Source: Pseudomonas viridiflava (GTDB taxonomy: Bacteria; Pseudomonadota; Gammaproteobacteria; Pseudomonadales; Pseudomonadaceae). From it: a DNA stretch of 64,000 nucleotides. The stretch lies in assembly GCF_900602065.1 (NCBI RefSeq), contig NZ_UWFN01000285.1, positions 186,001 through 250,000 on the forward strand, written 5' to 3'. Shown in pieces: positions 8,050 to 16,503 of this stretch; the first letter of the stretch is position 1; the number at the start of each line of letters is the position of its first letter. The translations under genes were made by a program, and so were the position numbers. The notes beneath the pieces are model-generated. The model had not been told where the DNA came from. It did no database searches and saw nothing but the letters and a program-made list of their open reading frames with translations.

Positions 8050-10005
8050 TCAGGCCACGCTCATGGTCTTGTGCGTGTCGATCAAATGCTGCACCACGCT
8101 TGGATCTGCCAGCGTCGAGATATCACCCAGCGAGTCATATTCGCCCGTGGCGATCTTGCGCAGGATGCGCCGCATGATTTTCCCGGAGCGGGTTTTTGGC
8201 AGGCCTGGCGCCCACTGAATCACATCAGGCGAAGCAATCGGACCGATCTCCTTGCGGACCCAGTTGCGCAATTCGATACGCAGCGCCTCATCCGGCACTT
8301 CGCCGCCGTTCAGCGTCACGTAGACATAGATGCCCTGCCCCTTCAAATCGTGAGGCACACCCACCACCGCAGCTTCGGCAACCTTCGGATGCGCAACCAT
8401 GGCGCTTTCGATTTCCGCAGTGCCCATACGGTGCCCGGACACGTTCAGCACGTCATCCACACGGCCGGTGATCCAGTAATAGCCATCTTCATCACGGCGC
8501 GCGCCGTCACCGGTGAAATACATGCCGCGGAACGTCTTGAAGTAGGTGTCGACGAACCGGTCATGATCGCCGTACAGCGAGCGCGACTGACCCGGCCACG
8601 AGTCAAGAATCACCAGATTACCTTCGGCTGCACCTTCAATCAGGTTGCCAAGGTTATCCACCAACGCCGGAATCACGCCGAAGAACGGACGCGTTGCCGA
8701 ACCAGGCTTGAGGGCCGTGGCGCCCGGCAGCGGGCTGATCAGGATGCCGCCGGTCTCGGTTTGCCACCAGGTATCGACAATCGGGCAGTTCTTCTTGCCG
8801 ACAGTGTTGTAGTACCAGTTCCACGCTTCAGGGTTGATCGGCTCACCCACAGAACCCAACAGACGCAGGCTCGAACCGTCGGCGCCTTCAACAGACTTGG
8901 TGCCTTCAGCCATCATCGCGCGGATGGCAGTCGGCGCCGTGTAGAGGATGTTGACCTTGTGCTTGTCGACGATCTTCGACAGGCGAGTGATGTCTGGATA
9001 ATTAGGCACACCTTCGAACAACAGCGTGGTCGCGCCATTGGCCAGCGGCCCGTAGACAATGTAGCTGTGCCCGGTAACCCAACCCACGTCAGCGGTGCAC
9101 CAGTAAATTTCGCCCGGCTTGTAATCGAATACGCGCTCGTGAGTCAGCGCGGCGTACAGCAGATAACCGCCAGTGGTGTGCAGCACGCCTTTGGGTTTGC
9201 CGGTGGAACCCGAGGTGTAAAGGATAAACAGCGATTCTTCGGCACCCATTTCTTTCGGTGCGCAGGTCTCGGAAGCCACTTCCAGCAAGGAGTGGTACCA
9301 GATGTCACGGTGGCGGTTCCATTCGATGTCGCCGCCGGTGCGCTTGCAGACAATCACTTTCTGCACGCTGGCGGTTTCCGGGTTGGTCAGCGCCCGGTCA
9401 ACGTTGGCTTTCATGGCGGTTTTCTTGCCGCCACGCAGGCCTTCGTCCGCAGTGATGACCACTTTGGATTTGCAGTCGATGATCCGACCCGCCAGTGCCT
9501 CAGGCGAGAAGCCGCCGAATACCACCGAGTGGATCGCACCGATACGGGCACACGCCAGCATGGCAACCACAGCCTCGGGGATCATCGGCATATAAATAGT
9601 CACAACGTCGCCGCGATGCACGTCCTGACCGCGCAGGGCGTTGGCGAACTTGCATACTTCAGCGTGCAACTCACGATAGGTAATGTTGCGGCTTTCAGAA
9701 GGATCGTCACCTTCCCAGATAATGGCAATCGTGTCGCCACGCTCCTCCAGATGACGATCGAGGCAGTTATAGGCAACGTTCAGGGTGCCGTCGGCAAACC
9801 ATTTGATGTCGACACGGTGGTCATCGAAAGAGGTCTGTTTGACCGAGGTAAAAGGTTTGATCCAGTCAAGACGCTGAGCTTGCTCACGCCAGAAACCGTC
9901 GGGGTTGACCACCGACTGCTGGTACATGGCCTTGTAAGTCGCCTCATCGGTCAGCGTGCTCGCTGCGACTTCTGGGCGGACGGGGTACAGGGAAGCTGCA
10001 CTCAT
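8050..10005 (-). CDS. acsA: acetyl-CoA synthetase
   Basis: AMP-forming acetate-CoA ligase of 651 residues, the usual Acs length. Visible are the P-loop-like YTSGSTGKPKG, the adenylation motif region VDTWWQTETGG, the hinge region around YWITGRVDDVLNVSGHR, and the C-terminal catalytic lysine motif RSGKIMRRILRKI that is the target of regulatory acetylation in the family. It activates acetate for the TCA and glyoxylate cycles. GAGGTAACCAAG precedes the chosen ATG; a longer in-frame start exists upstream but lacks homology. A CA-rich motif AACAACAA just upstream (minus strand, near 10027-10036) fits the Hfq/Crc target pattern and suggests catabolite repression. It is next to aotJ, as in P. aeruginosa. 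Confidence 0.96.
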   Translation of the reverse strand: MSAASLYPVRPEVAASTLTDEATYKAMYQQSVVNPDGFWREQAQRLDWIKPFTSVKQTSFDDHRVDIKWFADGTLNVAYNCLDRHLEERGDTIAIIWEGDDPSESRNITYRELHAEVCKFANALRGQDVHRGDVVTIYMPMIPEAVVAMLACARIGAIHSVVFGGFSPEALAGRIIDCKSKVVITADEGLRGGKKTAMKANVDRALTNPETASVQKVIVCKRTGGDIEWNRHRDIWYHSLLEVASETCAPKEMGAEESLFILYTSGSTGKPKGVLHTTGGYLLYAALTHERVFDYKPGEIYWCTADVGWVTGHSYIVYGPLANGATTLLFEGVPNYPDITRLSKIVDKHKVNILYTAPTAIRAMMAEGTKSVEGADGSSLRLLGSVGEPINPEAWNWYYNTVGKKNCPIVDTWWQTETGGILISPLPGATALKPGSATRPFFGVIPALVDNLGNLIEGAAEGNLVILDSWPGQSRSLYGDHDRFVDTYFKTFRGMYFTGDGARRDEDGYYWITGRVDDVLNVSGHRMGTAEIESAMVAHPKVAEAAVVGVPHDLKGQGIYVYVTLNGGEVPDEALRIELRNWVRKEIGPIASPDVIQWAPGLPKTRSGKIMRRILRKIATGEYDSLGDISTLADPSVVQHLIDTHKTMSVA

Positions 10006-10034
10006 CTTGGTTACCTCGGTGGATAGTTGTTGTT

Positions 10035-10230
10035 TTATGCCCCTGTTGTATCCGCCTGTCGGCGTCGGGACCATTCGACGATGGTCTTACCGAGCGCTTC
10101 CGAGCCTGCAATCATCGCGTTGGCGACCCTGACCCCGAACACTTGCAGGGCCCTGGCCCGGCCCTCGCAGGGATTGTTATCCATTCGCTCAACAGTCTTT
10201 ATCAAAAGTGTTCCTATATGAAGTTCGGTG
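10035..10230 (-). CDS. possible small protein upstream of acsA
   Basis: An open frame ends 30 bases before acsA. From an ATG at 10230 it encodes 64 residues (MLVTELHIGTLLIKTVERMD and onward); a TTG after AGGA, near 10206, is an alternative start. The C-terminal half (ALQVFGVRVANAMIAGSEAL) could form one amphipathic helix and ends in a basic tail. No family is recognised. It could simply be the acsA leader. It is listed because its spacing and direction would allow co-transcription with acsA. Confidence 0.25.
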
Positions 10231-10378
10231 ACAAGCATAGAATCAACTTCGCCACACACGGCACATGATTAATACCTGACAGTCCCCCACGACTTATTAA
10301 TCACCCCCTGATAAACGCTTCACACATTGCCCGACAAAGGCGATGTGCCCCCTTTCGAACTCAAGAAGGTAAAAGGAA

Positions 10379-10645
10379 ATGAAAGTCTCACTGTTGGTTC
10401 TGGCGCTCTGTGGTTTTAGTACATTTGCAATGGCTGAAGAATCCGGAGCAAAAGTTGCTGCCCAACAAGCCCGCGTCGAGCAATACACGTATGGCAGCCA
10501 CCCTGACATTGCCAAAGTCATCTCGATCACCACCATCCCGGATGTCTGCAAAGTCGTGCCGATGCGCATGACCTATGAAGACTCCAAAGGCCAGCAGCAC
10601 GTGATGGGCTATCAAGTGATGGGTAACGGCTGCAGCAATAGTTGA
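10379..10645 (+). CDS. DUF2790-family small secreted protein
   Basis: A protein of 88 residues starting with a signal peptide (MKVSLLVLALCGFSTFAMA), followed by a short domain with VEQYTYGSHPDIAKVISIT, PDVCKVVPMRMTYEDSKG and a terminal GNGCSNS. Two cysteines in the mature part could form a disulfide. This matches the DUF2790 family, which is largely restricted to pseudomonads and has no known function. An AAGAAGG ribosome site lies upstream. It stands alone between acsA and phhR. Confidence 0.85.
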   Translation: MKVSLLVLALCGFSTFAMAEESGAKVAAQQARVEQYTYGSHPDIAKVISITTIPDVCKVVPMRMTYEDSKGQQHVMGYQVMGNGCSNS

Positions 10646-10670
10646 GTGATATCCCGTCAGGCAACTATGG

Positions 10671-10755
10671 GTAGGAGGCAACTTGTTGGCGAGACGGTGT
10701 GTCAGGTAAATATTTGCTGACATGCCAACATCTCGCGAACAAGTTCGCTCCTACC
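10671..10755. repeat. REP-like inverted repeat at the phhR 3' end
   Basis: The arms GTAGGAGGCAACTTGTTGGCG and CGCGAACAAGTTCGCTCCTAC are imperfect complements. The distal arm overlaps the last bases of phhR. It separates the convergent DUF2790 gene and phhR and may act as a bidirectional transcript end. Confidence 0.6.
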
Positions 10756-12328
10756 GATAATTATCATCCCGCTTGCTGGAGCTACTTAACCCATAATCCC
10801 GTAACTTGTTAGCCACCGTTGTATGGGAAACACCCAACCGTTTCCCGAGTTGTCGACTGCTGGGATATTCCGCATATAAACGCTGCAATAACGCCTTTTC
10901 AAAACGACCGACTATCTCTTCCAGCCCACCCTCCATCGAGAACGCCGCCAACGGATCGCGCACGCCGTAATCCGGCAAGCGGATGTGTTCGGCTTTTACC
11001 GTCCCGCCCTCGCACAACGAAACCGCCTGGAACAGTACGTTCTCCAACTGTCGAACGTTGCCTGGCCACTGGTAATGGCTCAAACGCTCCATGGCGGCAG
11101 GCGCCAGCTTTGGCAGCGGGCAACCTATCTGGCGACTGGCCTGATCCAGAAAATGCTCCACCAGCGGTCCGAGTCCATCCAGGCATTCGCGTAATGGCGG
11201 GATGTGCAGGGTCAAGACGTTGAGGCGATGGTAAAGATCCTGGCGAAACTCACCCTTTGCGCAGAGCTCAGACAGATCCGTCTGGGTGGAACACATGATC
11301 CGCACATCCAGAAAAACATCCTCGTCACTGCCGACGCGCCGGAAGCAACCGTCCTGTAGAAAACGCAGCAGCCTGGCCTGCATGCGCAGACTGAGCTCCC
11401 CCACACTGTCGAGAAACAACGTGCCGCCAGCCGTCAGCTCCAACAAACCCAGCTTGCCCTCAGCCCGCGCCCCGTCGAACGCGCCAGGGCCATAACCGAA
11501 CAGTTCGGTCTCAGCCATGGCATCAGACAGACCTGAACAGTTCATGGCCATTAACGGAGACTGACCACGAGGGCTGGCGAGATGGCAGGCACGGGCCAGC
11601 AGCTCCTTGCCGGTGCCTGTCTCACCTTCAATCAACAGTGGTGCATCCAGCGGCGCCATACGCCGGGCCTCACGCACGACCGCCGCCATGACCCTGGAGC
11701 TCTGGAAGATACTGTCGAAACCGCGCAGCTCCTCCTTGCGCACCTGATAGATCTGCTCGCCAACCCGGTCTGCGCGGTGCAGGGTCAATACGGCCCCCGC
11801 CATCGCTTCGCTGTCGTCATGAAGCGACTGCAAGGGTGCAATGTCAGCGAGAAATACATCGCCACGAATCGTTACCCGCAAGCCGTTGATCCGCGATTTG
11901 TTGCGGCGGATGAGTGCCGGTATGTCCAAGTCTTCGGCGTAACGCGACAACGCAATCCCCGGCACTTCATCCACCCGCACACCCAACAACTGCGCCGCTG
12001 CCCGGTTGGCTGCCACAATCGAGCCGCCCATGTCGATGGACAACACCGGAAACTCCAGCGCGCCGAGCAAGGCATCCAGCTCCATATGCCGCCGCTCACT
12101 GGGCATCAGCCCCACGCGCTTGACGCCGAAGACACCGGCAAGGGCTTCGAAGCGAGGGCGCAGTGATTGAAATTGCAGGTTGATCAGGTTCGGGCAATGC
12201 AAATAGATGGCGTCGCCGTGCTCACCCCCTACCTCGCCCCGGGCGACGTTGACGCCATAAGAGGCCAGCAGGTCAAGAATATCGCGGGTCATACCAATGC
12301 GGTTCTGACAGTGGACTTTGATGCGCAT
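10751..12328 (-). CDS. phhR: TyrR-type transcriptional regulator PhhR
   Basis: A protein of 525 residues with an ACT-like domain (1-70), a PAS domain (about 85-185), an AAA+ central domain (about 205-435; Walker A GETGTGKE at 235-242, Walker B-like GTLFLDSVGE) and a C-terminal Fis-like HTH (SSRQLGKRLGVSHTTVANKL). The loop that is GAFTGA in strict sigma-54 activators reads GAFDGA (282-287). In pseudomonads PhhR activates phhA in response to phenylalanine and tyrosine. It is divergent from phhAB, and a perfect TyrR-type palindrome lies between the two starts. Confidence 0.93.
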   Translation of the reverse strand: MRIKVHCQNRIGMTRDILDLLASYGVNVARGEVGGEHGDAIYLHCPNLINLQFQSLRPRFEALAGVFGVKRVGLMPSERRHMELDALLGALEFPVLSIDMGGSIVAANRAAAQLLGVRVDEVPGIALSRYAEDLDIPALIRRNKSRINGLRVTIRGDVFLADIAPLQSLHDDSEAMAGAVLTLHRADRVGEQIYQVRKEELRGFDSIFQSSRVMAAVVREARRMAPLDAPLLIEGETGTGKELLARACHLASPRGQSPLMAMNCSGLSDAMAETELFGYGPGAFDGARAEGKLGLLELTAGGTLFLDSVGELSLRMQARLLRFLQDGCFRRVGSDEDVFLDVRIMCSTQTDLSELCAKGEFRQDLYHRLNVLTLHIPPLRECLDGLGPLVEHFLDQASRQIGCPLPKLAPAAMERLSHYQWPGNVRQLENVLFQAVSLCEGGTVKAEHIRLPDYGVRDPLAAFSMEGGLEEIVGRFEKALLQRLYAEYPSSRQLGKRLGVSHTTVANKLRDYGLSSSSKRDDNYR

Positions 12329-12452
12329 GACGGATGAATCCTGTGGCTGTTGTTATTTTTGTGATGAGCCGAAGTTTATCGTCAAGAATTCGTTACAGCG
12401 CTAACCCTGGAAAACTCGCTCACCGGCAAGATAATCAGGGATTGGCCTGCTC

Positions 12453-12470
12453 CGTAAAGTTTTCTTTACG
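12453..12470. promoter_or_regulatory. PhhR/TyrR-type box
   Basis: CGTAAA-N6-TTTACG is a perfect dyad that differs from the TyrR consensus TGTAAA-N6-TTTACA only at the outermost bases. It lies 124 bases before the phhA ATG and 125 bases before the phhR ATG, so it could serve both promoters. Confidence 0.75.
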
Positions 12471-12593
12471 ACAGCGCACCTGCATCAGTACCTGTGACAC
12501 CCGGGCGCCGGCATCCCGAGCGCCGGAAACGCGCTATTGATGAAGCTGGGCGTTCGTAACAAACCCAATAAAAAGAACCCCAGGGAGAGCAGC

Positions 12594-13397
12594 ATGAGCC
12601 ATACGAAATACGTGGCACGTGAACCCGATGCTCACGGGTTCATTAATTACACAAGCGACGAGCACGCAGTCTGGAACACATTGATCACCCGGCAGATGAA
12701 GGTGATCGAGGCGCGCGCCTGTCAGGAGTACCTGGACGGTATCGAGCAACTTGCCCTGCCCCGTGAACGCATTCCGCAATTGGCGGAAATCAACAGCGTT
12801 TTAGGCGCGACCACTGGATGGCAAGTGGCGCGAGTCCCGGCGTTGATTCCCTTCCAGACTTTTTTCGAGCTGCTGGCCAACAAGCAGTTTCCGGTGGCGA
12901 CCTTCATTCGCACCCGGGAAGAACTGGACTACCTGCAAGAGCCGGACATCTTTCACGAAATCTTTGGCCATTGCCCGCTGCTGACCAACCCGTGGTTCGC
13001 CGAATTCACTCACACCTACGGCAAGCTCGGCCTCAGCGCCAGCAAAGAGCAACGCGTGTATCTGGCGCGCCTGTACTGGATGACCATTGAGTTCGGGCTT
13101 GTGGATACTGCCCAAGGCCGGAAAATCTACGGCGGCGGGATTCTTTCTTCGCCCAAAGAAGCGGTCTACAGCCTTTCGAATGCACCGGAACATCAGGCGT
13201 TCGATCCTCTGGAAGCGATGCGTACGCCTTACCGTATCGATATCCTGCAACCCTTGTATTTTGTCTTGCCCGACCTGAAGCGGTTATTCGATCTGGCTCA
13301 GGAAGACATCATGGGGATGGTCGAGCACGCCATGCAGCTGGGTCTACATGCACCAAAATTCCCGCCCCGCCCTTCATCCAACACTCAAGCGGCCTGA
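12594..13397 (+). CDS. phhA: phenylalanine-4-hydroxylase
   Basis: A monomeric-type bacterial phenylalanine hydroxylase of 267 residues. The iron ligands are visible as the two histidines in DIFHEIFGHCPLL and the glutamate in YWMTIEFGLV. It converts phenylalanine to tyrosine with tetrahydropterin and O2. AGGGAG precedes the chosen ATG; an upstream ATG at 12537 lacks homology. phhB follows after 14 bases to recycle the pterin product. AATAAAAA in the leader resembles an Hfq/Crc target. Confidence 0.97.
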   Translation: MSHTKYVAREPDAHGFINYTSDEHAVWNTLITRQMKVIEARACQEYLDGIEQLALPRERIPQLAEINSVLGATTGWQVARVPALIPFQTFFELLANKQFPVATFIRTREELDYLQEPDIFHEIFGHCPLLTNPWFAEFTHTYGKLGLSASKEQRVYLARLYWMTIEFGLVDTAQGRKIYGGGILSSPKEAVYSLSNAPEHQAFDPLEAMRTPYRIDILQPLYFVLPDLKRLFDLAQEDIMGMVEHAMQLGLHAPKFPPRPSSNTQAA

Positions 13398-13411
13398 ACA
13401 GGAAACCCTTC

Positions 13412-13768
13412 ATGACCAATCTTTCCCAAGCCAGTTGCGAAGCCTGCAGCGCGAACGCCCCGCAAGTCAGCGAAGCCGAACTGCCCGATCTGTTGAAGCA
13501 GATTCCAGACTGGAACATTGAGATCCGCGACGGCGTAATGCAGCTGGAGAAAATCTATCTGTTCAAGAATTTCAAGTTTGCCTTGGCGTTCACCAATGCT
13601 GTGGGTGAGATAGCCGAAGCTGAAGGTCATCATCCGGGTCTGCTGACCGAGTGGGGCAAAGTCACCGTGACCTGGTGGAGCCACTCCATCAAAGGCCTGC
13701 ACCGCAATGACTTCATCATGGCGGCGCGCACGGATGAGGTGGCCAAAAGCGCTGAGGGGCGTAAGTAA
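13412..13768 (+). CDS. phhB: pterin-4a-carbinolamine dehydratase
   Basis: A protein of 118 residues of the PCD/DCoH family, with the signature histidines in EAEGHHPGL and the WSHSIKGLHRNDF motif near the end. It dehydrates 4a-hydroxytetrahydropterin produced by PhhA, regenerating the cofactor. It is cotranscribed with phhA. The aromatic aminotransferase phhC that follows in P. aeruginosa is absent; a REP pair follows instead. Confidence 0.95.
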   Translation: MTNLSQASCEACSANAPQVSEAELPDLLKQIPDWNIEIRDGVMQLEKIYLFKNFKFALAFTNAVGEIAEAEGHHPGLLTEWGKVTVTWWSHSIKGLHRNDFIMAARTDEVAKSAEGRK

Positions 13769-13798
13769 GGTTAGTGATATTTAAAGGCTGACACTAAC

Positions 13799-13890
13799 CT
13801 GTGGGAGCAAGGCTTGCCCGCGATGGCATCTGGTCAGGCAACACATCTTTCGCTGACCCACCGCATCGCGGGCAAGCGCGCTCCTACAGG
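13799..13890. repeat. REPIN-like inverted repeat (family A)
   Basis: The arms GTGGGAGCAAGGCTTGCCCG and CGGGCAAGCGCGCTCCTACAG flank a short spacer. It begins the 391-base gap between phhB and the next small gene; the rest of the gap shows no gene. Confidence 0.8.
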
Positions 13891-14159
13891 TCCCCTTTTG
13901 CTTCGCGACAGTGCTGGGTCAGGGACACCGGGCGATCTCCCACAAGATTGCATTACAAATCAAGTCGGCGAGTTGCTGACCTGTCGGCCTGAAATACTCG
14001 CCATGACGCAGGACAATAAAATCCGGTTTTTGTTTCCGCACATGACCAACGGTCGAGATAAAAGTCTGTTTGTCATTTTTCCTGCTGTATCCTGCTCAAG
14101 CTTTTTAGAAGCACTGGTTCTGCCCAGCAACTAAAAAACTTGTGCAAGGAGCATTGAAA

Positions 14160-14300
14160 ATGCATGAAATCCCAAACTTCCCCCCTGGCCAGAAAGAGCC
14201 TGAGCAATCGACACTGGCTCAACTGGAACTCGGTCAACCGGCTGAAATGAAAGCCGGCGTACAGGCCGAACAAAGCCAGCAAGCCTCCAGCGAAGACTGA
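14160..14300 (+). CDS. small hydrophilic protein of 46 residues
   Basis: A short frame with a strong ribosome site (CAAGGAG, 8 bases before ATG). The product starts MHEIPNFPPGQKEPEQ and is rich in Gln, Glu and Ala, ending SQQASSED, with no membrane segment and probably disordered. No family is recognised. It precedes another tiny gene, with an 11-base inverted repeat between them. The clear ribosome site and Pseudomonas-like codon use make it a credible gene. Confidence 0.55.
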   Translation: MHEIPNFPPGQKEPEQSTLAQLELGQPAEMKAGVQAEQSQQASSED

Positions 14301-14310
14301 GGGTGATTTT

Positions 14311-14357
14311 TTCAGACGTATCGGAAACCAGCCTCGCTGTGTTTTCATACGTCTGAA
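14311..14357. repeat. 11-base inverted repeat between two tiny genes
   Basis: TTCAGACGTAT (14311-14321) and ATACGTCTGAA (14347-14357) are perfect complements 25 bases apart. It could be a hairpin ending the upstream small gene or a protein-binding dyad for the downstream one. Confidence 0.6.
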
Positions 14358-14380
14358 ATGCCGATGACCACAGGCTGCAG

Positions 14381-14563
14381 ATGAAAGATTTCAACGAAGC
14401 ACAAGCCAATACCCTGATCGGCACAGCCGAACTCATGATCAAAATCTGGGCGCAGTTGAGCCCGGAAAAGAAGCAAGCCCTGCTCGACCGCTTTGGTAAT
14501 CAGGAAAACGCCCTCGCCGCGCTGGTGACGACCCAACTGGTCGCGCCCGAACAGCCTCAATAA
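14381..14563 (+). CDS. small conserved-looking protein of 60 residues
   Basis: The product MKDFNEAQANTLIGTAELMI and onward is alpha-helical in character, with LSPEKKQALLDRFGNQENAL in the middle, and is soluble. No domain name is assigned. The ribosome site is weak (CAGGCTGCAG before ATG). It follows the 46-residue gene by 80 bases in the same direction. The regular heptad-like spacing of Leu, Ile and Ala suggests a helical hairpin or oligomer. Confidence 0.55.
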   Translation: MKDFNEAQANTLIGTAELMIKIWAQLSPEKKQALLDRFGNQENALAALVTTQLVAPEQPQ

Positions 14564-14731
14564 GTCGTTATCCCTCCCTGATCGAATACCTTCGCCCTAA
14601 ATTTTTTTAAGCAGACCTCAAGCCCAGCGCTCGTTCGCCGCTATCATTGAGCACTTGGTTAGCTTGCTAAGGTTCGATTCGATCCGCAGCACCCGTTTGA
14701 TTTTCCCGCCGTTATCGTGGACCGCTTACTC

Positions 14732-15940
14732 ATGCCTGATACACCACGCAGTGATTCGCAACGCCCCATGGCCGTCACTCTGCAAGTCGTCTCCATCGTC
14801 ATGTTCACGTTCATCGGTTACCTGAATGTCGGTATCCCGTTGGCGGTACTGCCGGGTTATGTCCACACCGATCTGGGGTTCGGCGCGGTGACGGCAGGGT
14901 TGGTAATCAGTGTGCAGTACCTGGCAACCTTGCTCAGTCGCCCGTACGCCGGGCGGATCATCGATAACCTCGGGCCCAAGAAAGCTGTGCTGTTCGGGCT
15001 TGCCGGATGTGGATTGAGTGGCGTGTTCATGCTGCTGTCGAGCTGGCTGCAGGCATGGCCTGTGGTCAGCCTGATCAGCCTGTTCTTCGGCCGACTGGTA
15101 CTGGGCAGTGCCGAAAGTCTGGTGGGTTCCGGGTCCATTGGCTGGGGCATCGGCCGCGTCGGCTCGCAGAACACCGCGAAAGTCATTTCCTGGAATGGCA
15201 TCGCCAGTTACGGCGCGCTGGCCATCGGCGCGCCACTGGGGGTGCTGCTGGTGAGCACGTTGGGGCTATGGAGCATGGGCGTGAGCATCATCCTGCTTGC
15301 CCTGCTCGGATTGAAACTGGCCTGGAATAAAGAAGCCGTGCCTATCGTCCATGGCGAGCGCATGCCGTTTATCCATGTGCTGGGTAAAGTCTTTCCCCAT
15401 GGCATGGGCCTGGCACTGGGCTCCATCGGTTTCGGCACCATCGCTACATTCATCACCCTGTACTACAACAGCCATAACTGGCCGAACGCCGTGTTATGCC
15501 TGAGTCTGTTCGGCGCGTCGTTTATCGGTGCGCGGCTGTTGTTCGGCAACATGATCAACCGTATTGGCGGTTTCAAGGTGGCGATCGGCTGCCTGAGCGT
15601 AGAAAGCCTCGGCTTGCTGCTGTTGTGGATGGCGCCGTCGCCGGAGCTGGCATTGGCAGGCGCGGCGTTGACCGGATTTGGTTTCTCGCTGGTGTTCCCG
15701 GCCTTGGGTGTAGAAGCCGTAAATTTGGTGCCCGCCTCCAGCCGTGGCGCAGCGGTAGGCGCTTATTCGCTGTTCATCGACTTGTCGCTGGGGATCACCG
15801 GCCCTGTGGCCGGAGCGGTGGCGGCAGGCTTTGGCTTTGCCTCGATCTTCCTGTTTGCAGCGCTTGCCTCTCTCAGCGGTCTGGCCCTGAGCGTCTGGCT
15901 GTACAAGCAGGCGAAAGCAGCGCGCCAACAAAGCGCCTGA
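14732..15940 (+). CDS. MFS transporter (YhhS/YfcJ-like)
   Basis: A major facilitator of about 402 residues with roughly 12 membrane segments and the motif-A-like loop RPYAGRIIDNLGPKKA after TM2. It resembles the YhhS/YfcJ (UPF0226) group of presumed drug or metabolite exporters. The ATG at 14732 was preferred; a GTG 15 bases upstream is the alternative. It is a single gene, and its stop touches the convergent arfB end with no spacing. The substrate cannot be read from the sequence. Confidence 0.85.
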   Translation: MPDTPRSDSQRPMAVTLQVVSIVMFTFIGYLNVGIPLAVLPGYVHTDLGFGAVTAGLVISVQYLATLLSRPYAGRIIDNLGPKKAVLFGLAGCGLSGVFMLLSSWLQAWPVVSLISLFFGRLVLGSAESLVGSGSIGWGIGRVGSQNTAKVISWNGIASYGALAIGAPLGVLLVSTLGLWSMGVSIILLALLGLKLAWNKEAVPIVHGERMPFIHVLGKVFPHGMGLALGSIGFGTIATFITLYYNSHNWPNAVLCLSLFGASFIGARLLFGNMINRIGGFKVAIGCLSVESLGLLLLWMAPSPELALAGAALTGFGFSLVFPALGVEAVNLVPASSRGAAVGAYSLFIDLSLGITGPVAGAVAAGFGFASIFLFAALASLSGLALSVWLYKQAKAARQQSA

Positions 15941-16354
15941 TCAGAAATCCACTTTGCCGCGACCCGCCTTGATCGAGCCACGCTTGGTCTTGGATTCCAG
16001 ACGGCGGGTCTTTGAACCCAGCGTCGGCTTGGTCGGCCGACGTTTCTTCTCGACCTTGGCCGCGTTGACAATCAGTTCGGTCAACCGCTCCAGCGCATCG
16101 GCGCGGTTCTGTTCCTGAGTGCGGTATTGCTGGGCCTTGAGCACAAGCACGCCTTCGCTGGTGATCCGGCTGTCGCGCAACGCCAGCAACCGCTCTTTGT
16201 AGAAAGGCGGCAGCGATGACGCGTTGATGTCGAAACGCAGGTGCACCGCACTGGAAACCTTATTGACGTTCTGGCCACCCGCGCCCTGGGCACGGATGGC
16301 AGTCAATTCGATTTCGGCATCGGGAAGGTGCACGTTGTTGGAGATTACCAGCAT
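15941..16354 (-). CDS. arfB: alternative ribosome-rescue factor (peptidyl-tRNA hydrolase) ArfB
   Basis: A protein of 137 residues with the release-factor GGQ motif at 26-28 (RAQGAGGQNVNK) and a long basic C-terminal tail (KVEKKRRPTKPTLGSKTRRLESKTKRGSIKAGRGKVDF region) that enters the empty mRNA channel of stalled ribosomes. It lacks the codon-recognition domain of RF1/RF2. It hydrolyses peptidyl-tRNA on non-stop ribosomes. It is convergent with the MFS gene; the stop codons abut. Confidence 0.95.
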   Translation of the reverse strand: MLVISNNVHLPDAEIELTAIRAQGAGGQNVNKVSSAVHLRFDINASSLPPFYKERLLALRDSRITSEGVLVLKAQQYRTQEQNRADALERLTELIVNAAKVEKKRRPTKPTLGSKTRRLESKTKRGSIKAGRGKVDF

Positions 16355-16389
16355 GGTGTTTTCACATTGCCTTGGAACAGTGCATACCC

Positions 16390-16478
16390 TGTGGGAGCAG
16401 AGCTTGCTCGCGATAAGGCTGGACGCGGTTCACTTTAGATCGCATCCAGCCTTATCGCGAGCAAGCTCTGCTCCCACA
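16390..16478. repeat. full-length REPIN, 34-base perfect arms
   Basis: TGTGGGAGCAGAGCTTGCTC begins the left arm. The complement over 34 bases includes the GATAAGGCTGGA extension. The spacer contains GTTCACTTTAGATCGC, the same core as the other family A REPINs. It lies between arfB and the ABC exporter operon. Confidence 0.9.
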
Positions 16479-16503
16479 AAAAAATGCTTCAATCCAGAGT
16501 CTA

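Noticed and set aside
8071..10026. A 651-codon open frame on the plus strand opposite acsA
   Set aside because: It is antisense to an unmistakable acetyl-CoA synthetase and shows no protein-family features; it reflects codon bias on the other strand.
12500..12535. A -24/-12-like element (GGCATCCCGAGCGC) before phhA
   Set aside because: Only the GG-N10-GC skeleton matches; the flanking bases do not fit TGGCACG or TTGCA.
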